From contig NW_003101665.1 of the NCBI RefSeq assembly GCF_000003855.2, positions 62,001 through 126,000 on the forward strand: a stretch of DNA of 64,000 bases, given 5' to 3'. Made by a program: the position numbers and the translations under genes. The notes below the pieces were generated by a model. The model searched no databases, was not told the origin of the DNA, and saw nothing but the letters and a program-made list of their open reading frames with translations. This DNA is from Blastomyces gilchristii SLH14081 (Eukaryota > Ascomycota > Eurotiomycetes > Onygenales > Ajellomycetaceae). Below are positions 23,565 through 33,847 of the stretch, piece after piece (the stretch's first letter is position 1; every line of letters starts with the position of its first letter).

Positions 23565-25439
23565 TTAATAAAAACGCTTCAATTTCTAAGTTATATAGAG
23601 TAATATCTCTTTCAAACTGTCTGAGAAAGATTTTAGAAAAGATAATAGTTATCAGACTATCTTTTATAAGCTCTATTAGTGATTCTCTTTTATATAATGA
23701 ATGAATGTAAGTTTGAAAATAATAGTTAGTAATTAATACTGTTCTTTTAGTTATTTACAATATTTAAATAGTAATGAATAAAGATCTGATCTTAACTACA
23801 GTTTTTATTAATATAAAGATGCATTTAATCATGTTTTAAAGTCAAAGATAATTCAAACTTTGAAGATATTAAAATTTTCAGTTTCTCTAATAAAATAAGT
23901 TAGTTATTTTATATTTGAAAGAATTATTCAATTATTTTTTAATGAAATGAAACAAGATAAAACTGATATAAAAATAGAAGTATCTTAAGAATCTTCAATC
24001 TCATTTATTTCATTTGTAATATACACTACATATCTATTCAAGAATAAAGAGATGAAAATAGTGAGATTTTTAAGCTATATAAATGATATTAGTCTAGTCT
24101 ACAGTTTAGAAACAATCAAAGAGAATTTAGAAGTGATTGAAAAAGCAGTAAAGAAAATCTTTGTTAAAGTAGATATCAATCGAATTTAATTTAATATGAC
24201 TAAAACTGAGTTAATTCACTTTTTTCTCAGATTCATTGAGAAAAAACTAAGTCTAACTCTATTAAACAAAGAGATTAAACTCAATTTAAATATTAAATAA
24301 CTGAGAGTATAATTAAACTTCAACTGAAATGTTAAATATCAAATTTAATGAAAAACTATCAAAACAGAAAGAATATTAAAGAATATAATCAGACTATTAA
24401 ATATAAAAAGAGATCTATTCTTTCAGACTATAAGACAATTATATATAATCTGTATTATCTCAGTAGCTGATGATAAAGTTCAAATTTGATTAAATAATCA
24501 AAGACATTTCACTGAACTCTTTCAAAGTCTGTAAAATAAAGCGTTAAGAAGAATTCTAAAAGTATTTAAAGTATTTTCTATTAAAGCAATGAAAATTGAA
24601 AGTTCAATTTCTTCATCTGCTATTAAACTTGAAAAAGTCTGTTTAAACTATACTCTCAGAGTTATGAAAATGAGTTCATTTCATATAGTTAGAGAAAGAT
24701 TTTTTTCTTCTTCTTCATCAATTAACTGTGAAAACAAATGAAATTGAAATAAATTTCTTAATTGAAATGAAAACAATTCTTCAAAGAAAATACTCTCTCA
24801 ACTATATAAACTATATTTATTAATTAAGAATTAATTTTCTTTATTAAATATTGAGAAAATTAATCATGAGCAGATATCTCTCTGAACAAAAAAGTTAAAA
24901 TCTCTTATAAACTTACAAATAAGTGCACTATTTAAAGAGAGAGAATATGAATAGTACTTAAAAAGATCTCAGTAATTAATATAAAAAACTCAATTCTGAT
25001 TTACTCAGATAGTTTAAAAAATGAGAATTTAAACAGATTAGATGCAGATATTACTTATATTAAAGAAAATATCAATTCTATCTTAGATTTCTAAAATTTA
25101 AACAGTAAATCTGAAGTTTTTGATACTGAATTATTTACAACAGTAAAAGCTTTCAAATGTATTGAAATAAAATCTTATAAAAGAGAGACTAGTTTGAAAA
25201 AGATATGAATATTCTTTAATAGTTAATCTGCTTTAAAAAGACTAAGAAATAGTCAGATTTATAATGATTAAATAAATCTTAAACTGATTGTGAATTCTGT
25301 TATAAAAATTCAAAAGAGAAGAATATTAAAAATCATAATTTATTTACACTGAATTCTTACTTATATGAATATCTATAGCAATAAAATAACTGATTGACTG
25401 TAAAAAGAAGTTCAGAATTAAGCAGATTTATTTAAAAAA
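23565..25439 (+). mobile_element. LINE3 fragment 2 (RT to RNase H)
   Basis: Continues LINE3 after gypsy-B1 and aligns by eye with LINE1 from about 35425 to 37300. RT blocks (SKLYRVIS, LRKILEKIIVIRLS) and RNase H blocks (a decayed YSD, ELF, SDSQ-like order) are recognisable, but this copy is more mutated than LINE1. It ends at an A-run (25434-25439) that is part of the copia-2 target. LINE sequence resumes at 39436. Confidence 0.85.
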
Positions 25440-25533
25440 TGATGAAGATGATATAATATAGTAGTTAATTATACTATTAAGATCTATCTATTATACGGCC
25501 TTTTATATATGATAGACGTTTATCAAGTGATCA
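25440..25533 (-). repeat. Left 94-bp terminal direct repeat (candidate LTR)
   Basis: Aligns without indels to 39289-39382, with scattered transitions and the shared core CGGCCTTTTATAT. It begins TG and ends CA. It sits directly against the LINE3 A-run. Likely part of the 3' LTR of copia-2. Confidence 0.65.
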
Positions 25534-25635
25534 GTCTGTGAAGAGGAAATCTGACATCTCTCTTAATCACTGCTTTACTGAGTAGATATTTGCAACTCAG
25601 CAGAGCAGTTCTATAACTAGAGAAGAAATATTACA

Positions 25636-26690
25636 TATAAAAATAGTAGTGTCTTTCACTAAGGATTTTACAGAGAACTAATAAGAATTGAAGAATTAAA
25701 GAAAATTAGTATAGAGGTATCAGCCTGATTAGATCTTGCATATATCAGAATGCCTGCAGAGCTTTACAGGCTGTGAGCATCTGAATTCTCATATTAATCA
25801 GAGTGTTTTCATAAACTTTAAAAGTCAATACTTTTATAAGAGTATTCACAGCTATGTCAGTAGTGTTCACTCATTCAATCTTGATAATACTTGATACAGC
25901 AGTATTGTGAATATGATGATATTTTATATCAATATAATGTATATTGCAGATGACCTTGTCACTGTTCACTATAATAATTATAATATTCTTGTCAATGTAC
26001 AGAGAGACAGTGAAGTCAGAGAGTAGAAATTCAAGTTCAATTAGTAGTTTATATAGTCAAATTACAGTTTTTAGACTCTCACTGACAGATATATACTTAG
26101 CTTCTATGATACTTAGAGTCATGATTGTCTGTTTACCTGATTTTCATGTGATTGAGCTGTTAGTTAAATGAATGAGAAGATCTGATATGAATTTGCAGTT
26201 ATCAGTGTTACCTACTTAATCAGAATTAATATAGACTTCGAAATTAAGATCTTCTATATCAGCAGTATATTAAATAAAGTAGTCTGTAGTACTGTAAATA
26301 TAATGAAAGAGTCTTTTAACTGCAGCTCAGCAAGCTTGTATTGACTTGTTTAATCAGTGTATAAGCTTTGCAGTTACAAAGAAAATATCAGAATAAGTAT
26401 AGATAATGAGATATTAAAGAAATTCAACACTCTGCTGATATTTAAACTTGTTAAAGAGTTTCAAGTTGAACTGTAGATTAAATACAGATTTTATAAGAGT
26501 TCTTACAGCTTTGAAGTTTATCATTCTGTACTCATTCAATATTAATTCAATATAGATGAATTGTGATAGCTTAATACTACTTTCATTCTTTTCAATTTTC
26601 ATATCTATGTAGTAATTTACAGAGCTCAGATTCTTTACAGTGAATTAATCAGTAATTTATATAAACATCTGTTCAAGAGTATTCATGTCT
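25636..26690 (-). pseudogene. pol: Copia-2 RT C-terminus and RNase H
   Basis: The open stretch 26414-26602 reads KIEKNESSIKLSQFIYIEL then ILNEYRMINFKAVRTLI on the minus strand, the conserved C-terminal end of copia reverse transcriptase. RNase H follows toward 25640 in a degraded frame. Copia-1 (11403-12430) carries the same segment, and most differences are transitions. Function: cDNA synthesis for the element; this copy is dead. Confidence 0.75.
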
Positions 26691-28140
26691 AAGTCTATAA
26701 ATTTAACATGATTTATATATAGAGTGAGAAAGATTTGAAAATCTCTTTTGAATCAGAGACTCTCATTATGATGAGAGAACTCAAAATCAATATCTTTTAG
26801 ATAATTTATACAAAAATTGAATCATAGATAGAGTGTCTGTTTTAAACTGTAGAGAAATTGTAGAAGTAAACAGATATAGCTGATACTATTATTGAAATCA
26901 GTCAGCTATCTTATATAGAGTTGCTTATTAAGTGAGAGACCTGTGTTTAGAAACACTGCAATGAAGTTAACTTGACAGACATTTCAGTTCTTAGTTACTA
27001 TGACTGTAAGTATTGCACAGATAATAGAGATGAAAATGACAGATATATAAGTATCACTGTAGTCAATATCTTTTTATTGATGAAAGTCTTGAATAACTCA
27101 TCTTGCTTTGTAGAATGGAATATCACTGTTCATATTAATTTTAATATAATACACTTATTGATTATCAAGAACATGAGTTTTAATATTCAGCTTATACACT
27201 ATTTTAAATATTTTATACTCAGCTGCAGAGTCAAGCTTCTTTTTTATTATAACTGCTCAAGCTTTCTTCTGTGAGTATTTAACTGTCTCTTTATATATTT
27301 ACAGAACTTTGATCACTGTAATAGACTCAGAGCTCTGATACATGACACAGATCTTGAATGTGTAATAGAGCTAAAATTGAATAATACTGAATATCTTCAG
27401 AGTAATAAGATTAAAAGCTGTAACATTTTTACAGAGTCTTTTACATCTTTTCAGAGTTGTAGATGACTCATCACTAACTTTATTTTAAGAGTATTTAACT
27501 TTACAGCCTGTGGCAGTGACAGTAGATAAAAGAGTAATATCTTTCAGAAATGTATTTACAGAGAGAAACGTGTTCTGTAGAGATACAGAATTGAGAAGTT
27601 GATTAATCTTTGACTGATTTCTGTCAGAGAATTCAGTTGCAGCTGATATATAAGAAATCTCAATTGTATTATAATTGTCAAGTGCAGGGTCTATAAGATG
27701 CATCAGTGTAGTATTCTCATTGAATTTCACATAACTGAATATAACTACTTCATTCTTTGAGAGATTTCATATTGTATATATCATTTTATCATAGTATCTG
27801 ATTAGAATTATTTATTCACTATGTTCAGTGAACTTGCTGTATTCTCTATGTAAGTCTTCTTTTAATATGTAGACAGGTGACTCTACTATCTATAAGTTCT
27901 TAATATGTAGATACAGCTTGTCTTCTCAAGCTTTATATAATATAAGTGAAGTTCTGTTCTTAAGTTGAACAGTATCTGAAAATAGAGATGTGCTTGTAAG
28001 AGCTATATTAATATATATTATTACTCTGAAGACAGTCTCTGCTTATAGAACAGCAGAGAGACCTGCTTGAATTATTATAGTATAAGCTTTTAAAAGTACA
28101 GTTTGAATGAAGTGTTCTGTTACATTATCTTAATTAAAAG
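26691..28140 (-). other. Copia-2 central region, no domain read
   Basis: Lies between the RT tail and integrase of copia-2. It should hold the integrase C-terminus and RT N-terminus. The only protein-like piece seen is 27485-27730 on the minus strand, without a motif I recognise. The plus-strand open frame at 26972-27274 has no recognisable features. A small extra insertion cannot be excluded because similarity to copia-1 stops abruptly near 26690. Confidence 0.35.
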
Positions 28141-28195
28141 TGTACAGCTTTATTAATTTTCATTTCATATTAAATTCTGTAAGAACTGCTTATAT

Positions 28196-28650
28196 TTACT
28201 GACTACTTATTTCTGCAGCTCTGTCAGAATGTGTATAAGTCACTTCAATATCTTGATTTTCAAGATGTTTTAGATAAAAGTCTATAACATTCAGCAGCTG
28301 ATCTTTATTCTTTAAGAAGTAGACAGTCTTGTGATATGTAATATTATTCACTATAAGAAGTAGATATTTATAGTCTTGTAGAGAAGAAGAGAAATTATCT
28401 AAATTACTGAAGAATTCATTATCATCAGTGAGATGAAAGTGTAGACAGATATTGTATAAGCTGATTCTTGTTATAAAGATCTGTAACATTTTCTTCTTAG
28501 CTTTTGCAGGTTTGCAGGTCTTACAGAACAGCATTTCAGAGCCTCTTTTAATTGTAATATCAGAGATGAGATCTTTTACCAGTTGATCAATATCTGTAAT
28601 ATTCAGAGAATTGAGATGTATATGTCATATAAACAGAATATCAGTGTAAT
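28196..28650 (-). pseudogene. pol: Copia-2 integrase core
   Basis: Minus-strand reading gives CKTCKPAKAKKK (end of the zinc-binding HHCC domain), YKYLLLIVNNITYHKTVYFL (first catalytic Asp block, with D changed to N) and IEVTYTHSDRAAEISSQ (second Asp block; the family has SDNGGEF). This is the order of the Ty1/copia integrase catalytic core, which inserts the cDNA into the chromosome. The 28196-28534 part is free of stops, but Asp-to-Asn and Gly-to-Arg/Ala changes make it inactive. Confidence 0.85.
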
Positions 28651-28687
28651 TTGAAACAGTTTTTGTAACTATAGCAAGAGCAGTCTC

Positions 28688-29090
28688 TCAGATGTCATGA
28701 ATAAAGTAGATATAGTGATTAATTATCACTGTGTAGAATCTTTGATTATTTTCATTAATCATTTTAAAATTAATTATTTGATAGTTCTTATTATGAAGAA
28801 GTTTAAAAGCAAAGCTCTCATTAATAAGTTCACTGAAGCTTAAGACATTGCAAGTTACTCTCAGTATGTAGCAGATATTAAGAAGGTTAAGTTTCATTTT
28901 ATTGATATGAATACAAGCTTCTCTCATATCTATAGAAGTAATTAACTCATTGTTTATTCTCTCTACTGAACTGAGATTTTTATCATCAATGAGAGTGTGT
29001 ATATATTTGAACACACTCTTATCAGATAACATGATATAGAAGGTTACAATGTCTAGATATTATAGAGAGTCTCTACAGATTATTAACAGA
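28688..29090 (-). pseudogene. Copia-2 protease and pre-integrase region
   Basis: The minus-strand open stretch (28688-29032) contains LSDKSVFKYIHTLI, MREACIHINKMKLNLLNI and YILRVTCNVLSFSELINE. This corresponds to the region after the aspartic protease motif in copia polyproteins (usually L-VLYVP-L-NLLSVSQL). Just upstream, near 29035-29070, LDIVTFYIM is a plausible decayed LDTGATFHIM protease site. The SINE at 29106 interrupts the polyprotein immediately 5' of this. Confidence 0.75.
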
Positions 29091-29094
29091 GTCT

Positions 29095-29105
29095 TCTCAC
29101 TTATT
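29095..29105 (+). repeat. Left target-site duplication of the SINE
   Basis: TCTCACTTATT, matched by TCTTACTTATT at 29491-29501. The single C/T difference is a transition of the type seen across the window. Eleven bases fits LINE-mediated target-primed insertion. Confidence 0.75.
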
Positions 29106-29193
29106 GCCTCGGTGGCTGAATGGTTAATGCAGTCACTCAGTAGCACCTTGATATGAGAAATCAAGATGCGTGAGTTCGAAACCTGCAGGGAAT
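29106..29193 (+). promoter_or_regulatory. tRNA-like Pol III promoter head
   Basis: A-box TGGCTGAATGG and B-box AGTTCGAAACC, 60 bases start to start, which fits a long or intron-containing tRNA or a SINE head. I do not call a functional tRNA: the acceptor strands GCCTCGG and AGGGAAT do not pair and the T-stem has a mismatch. If the 7-base loop is an anticodon loop, it would read GAG. Confidence 0.6.
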
Positions 29194-29458
29194 ACATTAA
29201 ATCTGAAACTCAAGCACCTCAAGTTTCTAATAAATATAGAGGTGTACAAATTGCTTCAATGAATTACTCTATGTTTCTGAGTTGAGAAGTTATTATTGTA
29301 TGTATCTAATTGTCACTTCTTTGTATTTTCCTATGTTCTTGTTATCTTGACATGGTCTCAACACCTGTATTTTCTCCTGTATAACTAACACTTGATCTGT
29401 ATTTAACATCACGCAAGAACTCATTATAAGCTCCGCTTGCATATGAGTATAATGAAAG

Positions 29459-29490
<32 letters not shown>
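29106..29490 (+). mobile_element. SINE-like tRNA-headed element with (AAT)n tail
   Basis: A 385-bp element flanked by an 11-bp TSD inside the copia-2 polyprotein. The 5' end GCCTCGG is followed by an RNA polymerase III A-box-like TGGCTGAATGG (29113-29123) and a B-box-like AGTTCGAAACC (29173-29183), the internal promoter of tRNAs. Between them CTTGAT-ATGAGAA-ATCAAG forms a perfect 6-bp stem with a 7-base loop. The body (about 29195-29455) is unrelated to tRNA. The 3' end runs into (AAT)n like the LINE tails. It is less mutated than the copia around it and occurs once in the window. No protein is encoded; the open frame at 29342-29545 on the other strand runs through the tail and is not supported. 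Confidence 0.75.
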
Positions 29491-29491
<1 letters not shown>

Positions 29492-29501
29492 CTTACTTAT
29501 T

Positions 29502-30504
29502 ACAGACAGGTCTTTTATAATCTCTGTAAAGCTGTTATTCTTCACTTTTTTCTCAGAGACTATGTACTTTTAGATGTAATATTCAATACTAGAACAGTTG
29601 ATATTTTATTAATTTCATAATTGAGTCTTTCAGTTCTTATAGTAGTAGACTGTTTCAGTGTAATCTCAGTAACTGTAATACTTACATTTGAGATCTGAGA
29701 TAAACATGTCTTTTTAACAGATGTAGAGAGTGTTTTCTCTTCAATTATTTATAGACTACTATTTCTTAAGCTTATCTGCTTCTTTAGTCTTTTCAGTATT
29801 CTTATTCTTTTTCTTTTTCTTTTCAACTTCTTTCACTGATATTTTCTTTTTATTGTCATTTGATCTGACAACTGTCTTATAGTAAATGACATCATTAATG
29901 AGATTATCAAGATTAATCTTGAAAATGAATGTCTTTGAAATCTCTTGACATAGATTCTTAAGATAGATTTGAATAAATATTTATACATAAGTCTTCAGAT
30001 TATGAATAAATCATTGAGTGAGAAAGTCTTTAAATATTGATTAGCTATAAGTATTAATTTCATTTATTATCACTTATCAGTTCTTTGTATATAGTATAAT
30101 AATATTATTATAATTAGTCATTATTATAGTAATAACTTTATTATATAATTTGAATTAAAGATCTACTCAGTGCATTTGATATTTCAATTCAACTGCTTAT
30201 TATAGTGTGACTCAGTATCTTATCTTAATAATATTATAATTATTAACTTAGTTCAGTTTTGATTAAATAAGTATCTACAGCTCTATTTTCATTGAGTTCT
30301 ATATATTCTCTTATAATCTGTCTTCTTTATAGCATCAGATCTTCAAATCTTCATCTATTAGTTAAGAATCAGAGAAAAGCTCTTTGTCTGTAAGAATGTG
30401 AAATATATTAATTAAAACGGCTTTTAATTTGATTTCACAGTATCAGATATCATAGTCTTTTAACTCTGAGAGCTTTGTAGTAATTTTCATTTCAATATGA
30501 CTGT
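29502..30504 (-). pseudogene. gag: Copia-2 gag, 3' part
   Basis: Minus-strand sequence upstream of the protease. It includes a Lys/Glu-rich stretch near 29790-29850 (CTTTTTCTTTTTC on the plus strand) and a Leu/Ile/Asn-rich helical part up to the LINE1 insertion at 30505. Gag identity is inferred from position only; I see no clear zinc knuckle. The frame continues beyond LINE1 at 38195. Confidence 0.4.
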
Positions 30505-30518
30505 AATTATTCTTGAAC
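30505..30518 (+). repeat. LINE1 target-site duplication, left copy
   Basis: AATTATTCTTGAAC, identical to 38181-38194 just after the LINE1 (AAT)n tail. A 14-bp TSD is typical of LINE insertion and fixes both ends of LINE1. Confidence 0.9.
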
Positions 30519-32194
30519 CAGAATCAGTCAACCGCTCCACCACGAACTCGCTCGATTTTTCGAATAAGAACCCGCCGATAGATCCATCGAAAAGCCCTCG
30601 ATCATACAAGCATTTTGACCCCATCGCCGACCGCATACCCCGTGTGGTGGTGGAGTTATCCAGCCAAACATGAACCAGATGTCATTCAAAACTCCTGTGT
30701 GGGATTATCCCTCATTCTCCCCTACCACACCACAACCCCGGGCCAAATTGCCATACAAATTGTAAGATGAAGAGACCTAGCCATATGCACCAATCTTCTC
30801 AATTTTGGAAGATCCCCAATCTGTAGTTGTGGAGATATCTGAGGAGCGACCTCCGCGAAAACCCTGTCCATCTTTGATGTTCCAAAACACCAACATCAAG
30901 TCTCACTCTTGTACCGCCCTTCCTAATTGGGCCCATCCCTGGCAGAAAAATACAAAAAGATACCTTGGTGATAATATCAAGCACATAATCAACAGCCACT
31001 TCTGAAGTGCAATCTCTGCAATCTGTCTTCAGTGTATCTAGACATCAACACCAAGTCTCACCCTTGTACCACCTGTCTCAATCTGGCTCATCCCTGATAG
31101 AAAAGTACAAAAAGATACCTCAGCAACTGTACTTGATACATAATTGACAGATATGACAACTATAAAATCAGTATATCTCAAGATCTGACTAAGCCTTTGA
31201 TCCCTGCACAGTGAGATATATTAAATCTAGTTTTAATATCTCAATATTCAATAGATTCTGCAAGGGATTGAGAACAGCAACACTAGATTTCTATTGAATT
31301 TGAGAATTAACTCTATATTGATATAATCATTGACAAAGTCTTTTATTTTGAGATATAAATAATCAGTTTCTCTACATCTCACTGATAATATTTATATTAT
31401 TATATAGAAACAGACTTATATTCTCTATAATATCAAGACTCTGAAGAGGAAAAGTCTTGATAGAGAGTATATAGTAGTATATATCTTAGTAGTTTCTATC
31501 TCATTCTTCTGCAGCAGTTAATACAAAAAAAAAAAAAATCTTAGAAATAGTTTTTTACTTCTCTTGAAAAAGTAAGATGTTTTTCTCTGGATTTTATACA
31601 ATATTCTTACAAGGAATTAAAAACAGAGTTATTTTTCATCATAATTTCATATTCTTTTAAGTAAGAATTACTTTTTCAGTGACTGAAGAGCTTTCATTAA
31701 TACTTAATTCTTTTTTACACTCTTTATTAACTGATTTGAGTTGTACACTTGTTGTGTGAGAAGAATTGAATAATTTAGAATAAAATTGAATAGTTTTAAT
31801 CAATTTCTCTGCAAAAAATTGATTTATTTTTTGTCAGTTTTTCTCTCAAAAACTGTCATATTATCTGATTTATTATTAATTGATATTATACTTTTTCTCA
31901 CTGTATCTCAAGAAAGAGATTATAAAGATTTTATTGATTTATCTTAAAAATTAATTTTAGTTTATTAAATTCTCTTTAAAAATCTAACCTAGTTACTGAA
32001 CTAGTGTGAAAAAAAATCAGATATTTTATACATAAAAGTCTGTTATTCTTCTTTTGAAATAGTCTGATTAACTTTTCAATTGAAAACAGACTTAGAAACC
32101 TCTTAATTAAAACAGTCTGATCAACTTTTCAATTCAAAAGAGTTTAAATATCTCAATTGAATGAGTCTGATCAACTTTTCATTGAGTAAGAATA
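30519..32194 (+). promoter_or_regulatory. LINE1 5' leader with tandem units
   Basis: The first 480 bases are GC-rich and hardly mutated. Two units of about 165 bp start at about 30845 (GCGACCTCCGCGAAAACCC) and 31009 (GCAATCTCTGCA). They share AAGTCTCAC, ATACAAAAAGATACCT and related blocks. The same two units occur in LINE2 (from 59948 and 60113). Tandem units in a LINE leader suggest an internal promoter, but no promoter motif was identified. An A-run occurs near 31526, also kept in LINE2. Open frames at 30799-31005 on both strands lie inside this leader and are not supported as genes. Confidence 0.6.
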
Positions 32195-33847
32195 ATGAGT
32201 TTGAAAGTACACTCAGTTGATGTGGAAAAGAATGCTTTCTCAGATACTATTCCTAAAATTGAAATTCTGAAGAGAAGAAAGAAAGAAGAAATAGAGAAAT
32301 AATAAGTTCTTGAAATACAGGAACTGGAAAAAGTAAGTAAAATTCTTGAAAAGCAGTGTCTGAGTGAGATGAATGAAGAAGTTCTGTTAATTCTTCATAC
32401 TCAGGCTAGACAACTACAGAAAGTGATCAAGTTCAAACTTGGAATTTCAAACACAGTTCAAAAAACTTTGAAAATTTCTAATACAATTACTGACTCTTCA
32501 GTTTGCTCTTTCTTCTTTTCTACTTCATCTTCATCTTCTTCTTTAAATCAGAAGAAAACATATGCTCAAGCAGTAGAATCTGCTGTCTTTAAACCTGCTA
32601 TCTCTAAATCTGCTATCTCAAAACCTGCTTAAAATTCTGAGAAAACTGAGAAGAATACTGCTCATACTTCTATTGATAGAAGAGTGAAGAAAAAAATATA
32701 AAAAGAGAAAAATCTTTAAATCTCTAGAAATAGAAGACTTATTCTCAAAGTCTCAAATCAGGACATATTACAGAGAAATAAGCTAAACTCAAATCTTATT
32801 TTCAGAATTAGAAATGAAATCAATCAGCAGTTCTTTTCTCAGTTAATAACTGATATTAAAGTTCAAAAATCAGTTATAGCTTCAATTGAGCTATTCTTCT
32901 TTAAAAACTTCATCATTCTGATCACAATGTCTGAATTCAGTGCAGAATTCCTTATTCAGAATGAGAATCTCTGAAAGTCAGCAGTAGAATCTCTGTTAAA
33001 TACAATAATTCTATCTGAGAGAGATGAAAAGTGAGATAAATTCATTCTTTATAATATTTCAGTTGAAATCTTTGACTGTGAGAAAGGAATACTACTTCTT
33101 AAAAATGAATTGAAAGAATACAATTCTATTCAACTGAGAAAAGAGCCTGTGTAACTTAATTCAATTGAGTTCAGACAGAGTAGAAGAAATGCCTCTGTTC
33201 TAGTATATATAAAGACACTTAAATAATCAAGAATCTCTGAAGTAAGAGTAGCAGGTTTGAAAATGAGAGTTCATGAATACAAAGACTCAAGAATGAATCT
33301 CAAAGCTCAAACACAGTGTTCAAACTATCAAAGATATGAATACTTTATAATCTCTTATTTCAGAGACTCAAAATGTGCATTCTGTACTAGAGATCACAAA
33401 ACTAGTGAGCATAATTATAAAATATGCTTAAAAAGAGATGAAATATGTTAACATACTCTACTTAAGTACTTCAATTGTAAAGAAAAACATGCATCTAGCT
33501 CAAAAGAATATATATTTACTTCAAGAACTCAGAAGAACTGAAGAAAAGATGAAGCTTAAAGTGAATCTAAAACTGAAGAGAAAAGTCAAGCTAGTAAATC
33601 TATAACTGTAAGCTTAAAAAGAAGAAATTCTTAACTATCTAGATCTTTAAACTTCAACTCTTCAGCTAAGTGTAAACAGAATTTGAATTCTCAAACTTCT
33701 ATTAAGATTAGAGAATTGAGAAATGACTCTGATGATAAACTAGATATAATGTAAGCAGTTGAGATTTCTACTTTTCAAAATAGTTATAATCTACTATCTG
33801 ATGATAGAAATTATATTCTACTCTATCTCTACTCTCTCTTAGTATGA
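32195..33847 (+). pseudogene. LINE1 ORF1, gag-like RNA-binding protein
   Basis: Starts at ATG 32195 and stays in one frame to TGA 33845-33847, about 550 codons. The N-terminal third is Lys/Glu-rich and helical, then there is a Ser-rich stretch and a repeated Ala/Lys/Ser segment (KPAISKSAISKPA). The C-terminal part holds CCHC knuckles (33310-33500): CSNYQRYEYF-x-C-like, CAFCTRDHKTSEHNYKIC and a third after KYFNCKEKHAS; some Cys are now Tyr. This is the three-knuckle arrangement of Tad/I-type LINE ORF1, which binds the element RNA. Internal stops include a TAATAA near 32300 (former Gln codons). The terminal TGA overlaps the ORF2 ATG. Confidence 0.85.

Noticed and set aside
29106..29193. Functional tRNA gene
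   Set aside because: A- and B-boxes are present, but the acceptor ends do not pair, the T-stem is mismatched and the segment is the head of a TSD-flanked element.
30799..31005. Overlapping 66-codon ORFs on both strands in GC-rich DNA, as a candidate host gene
   Set aside because: They fall in the spared LINE1 leader and are not kept open in LINE2.
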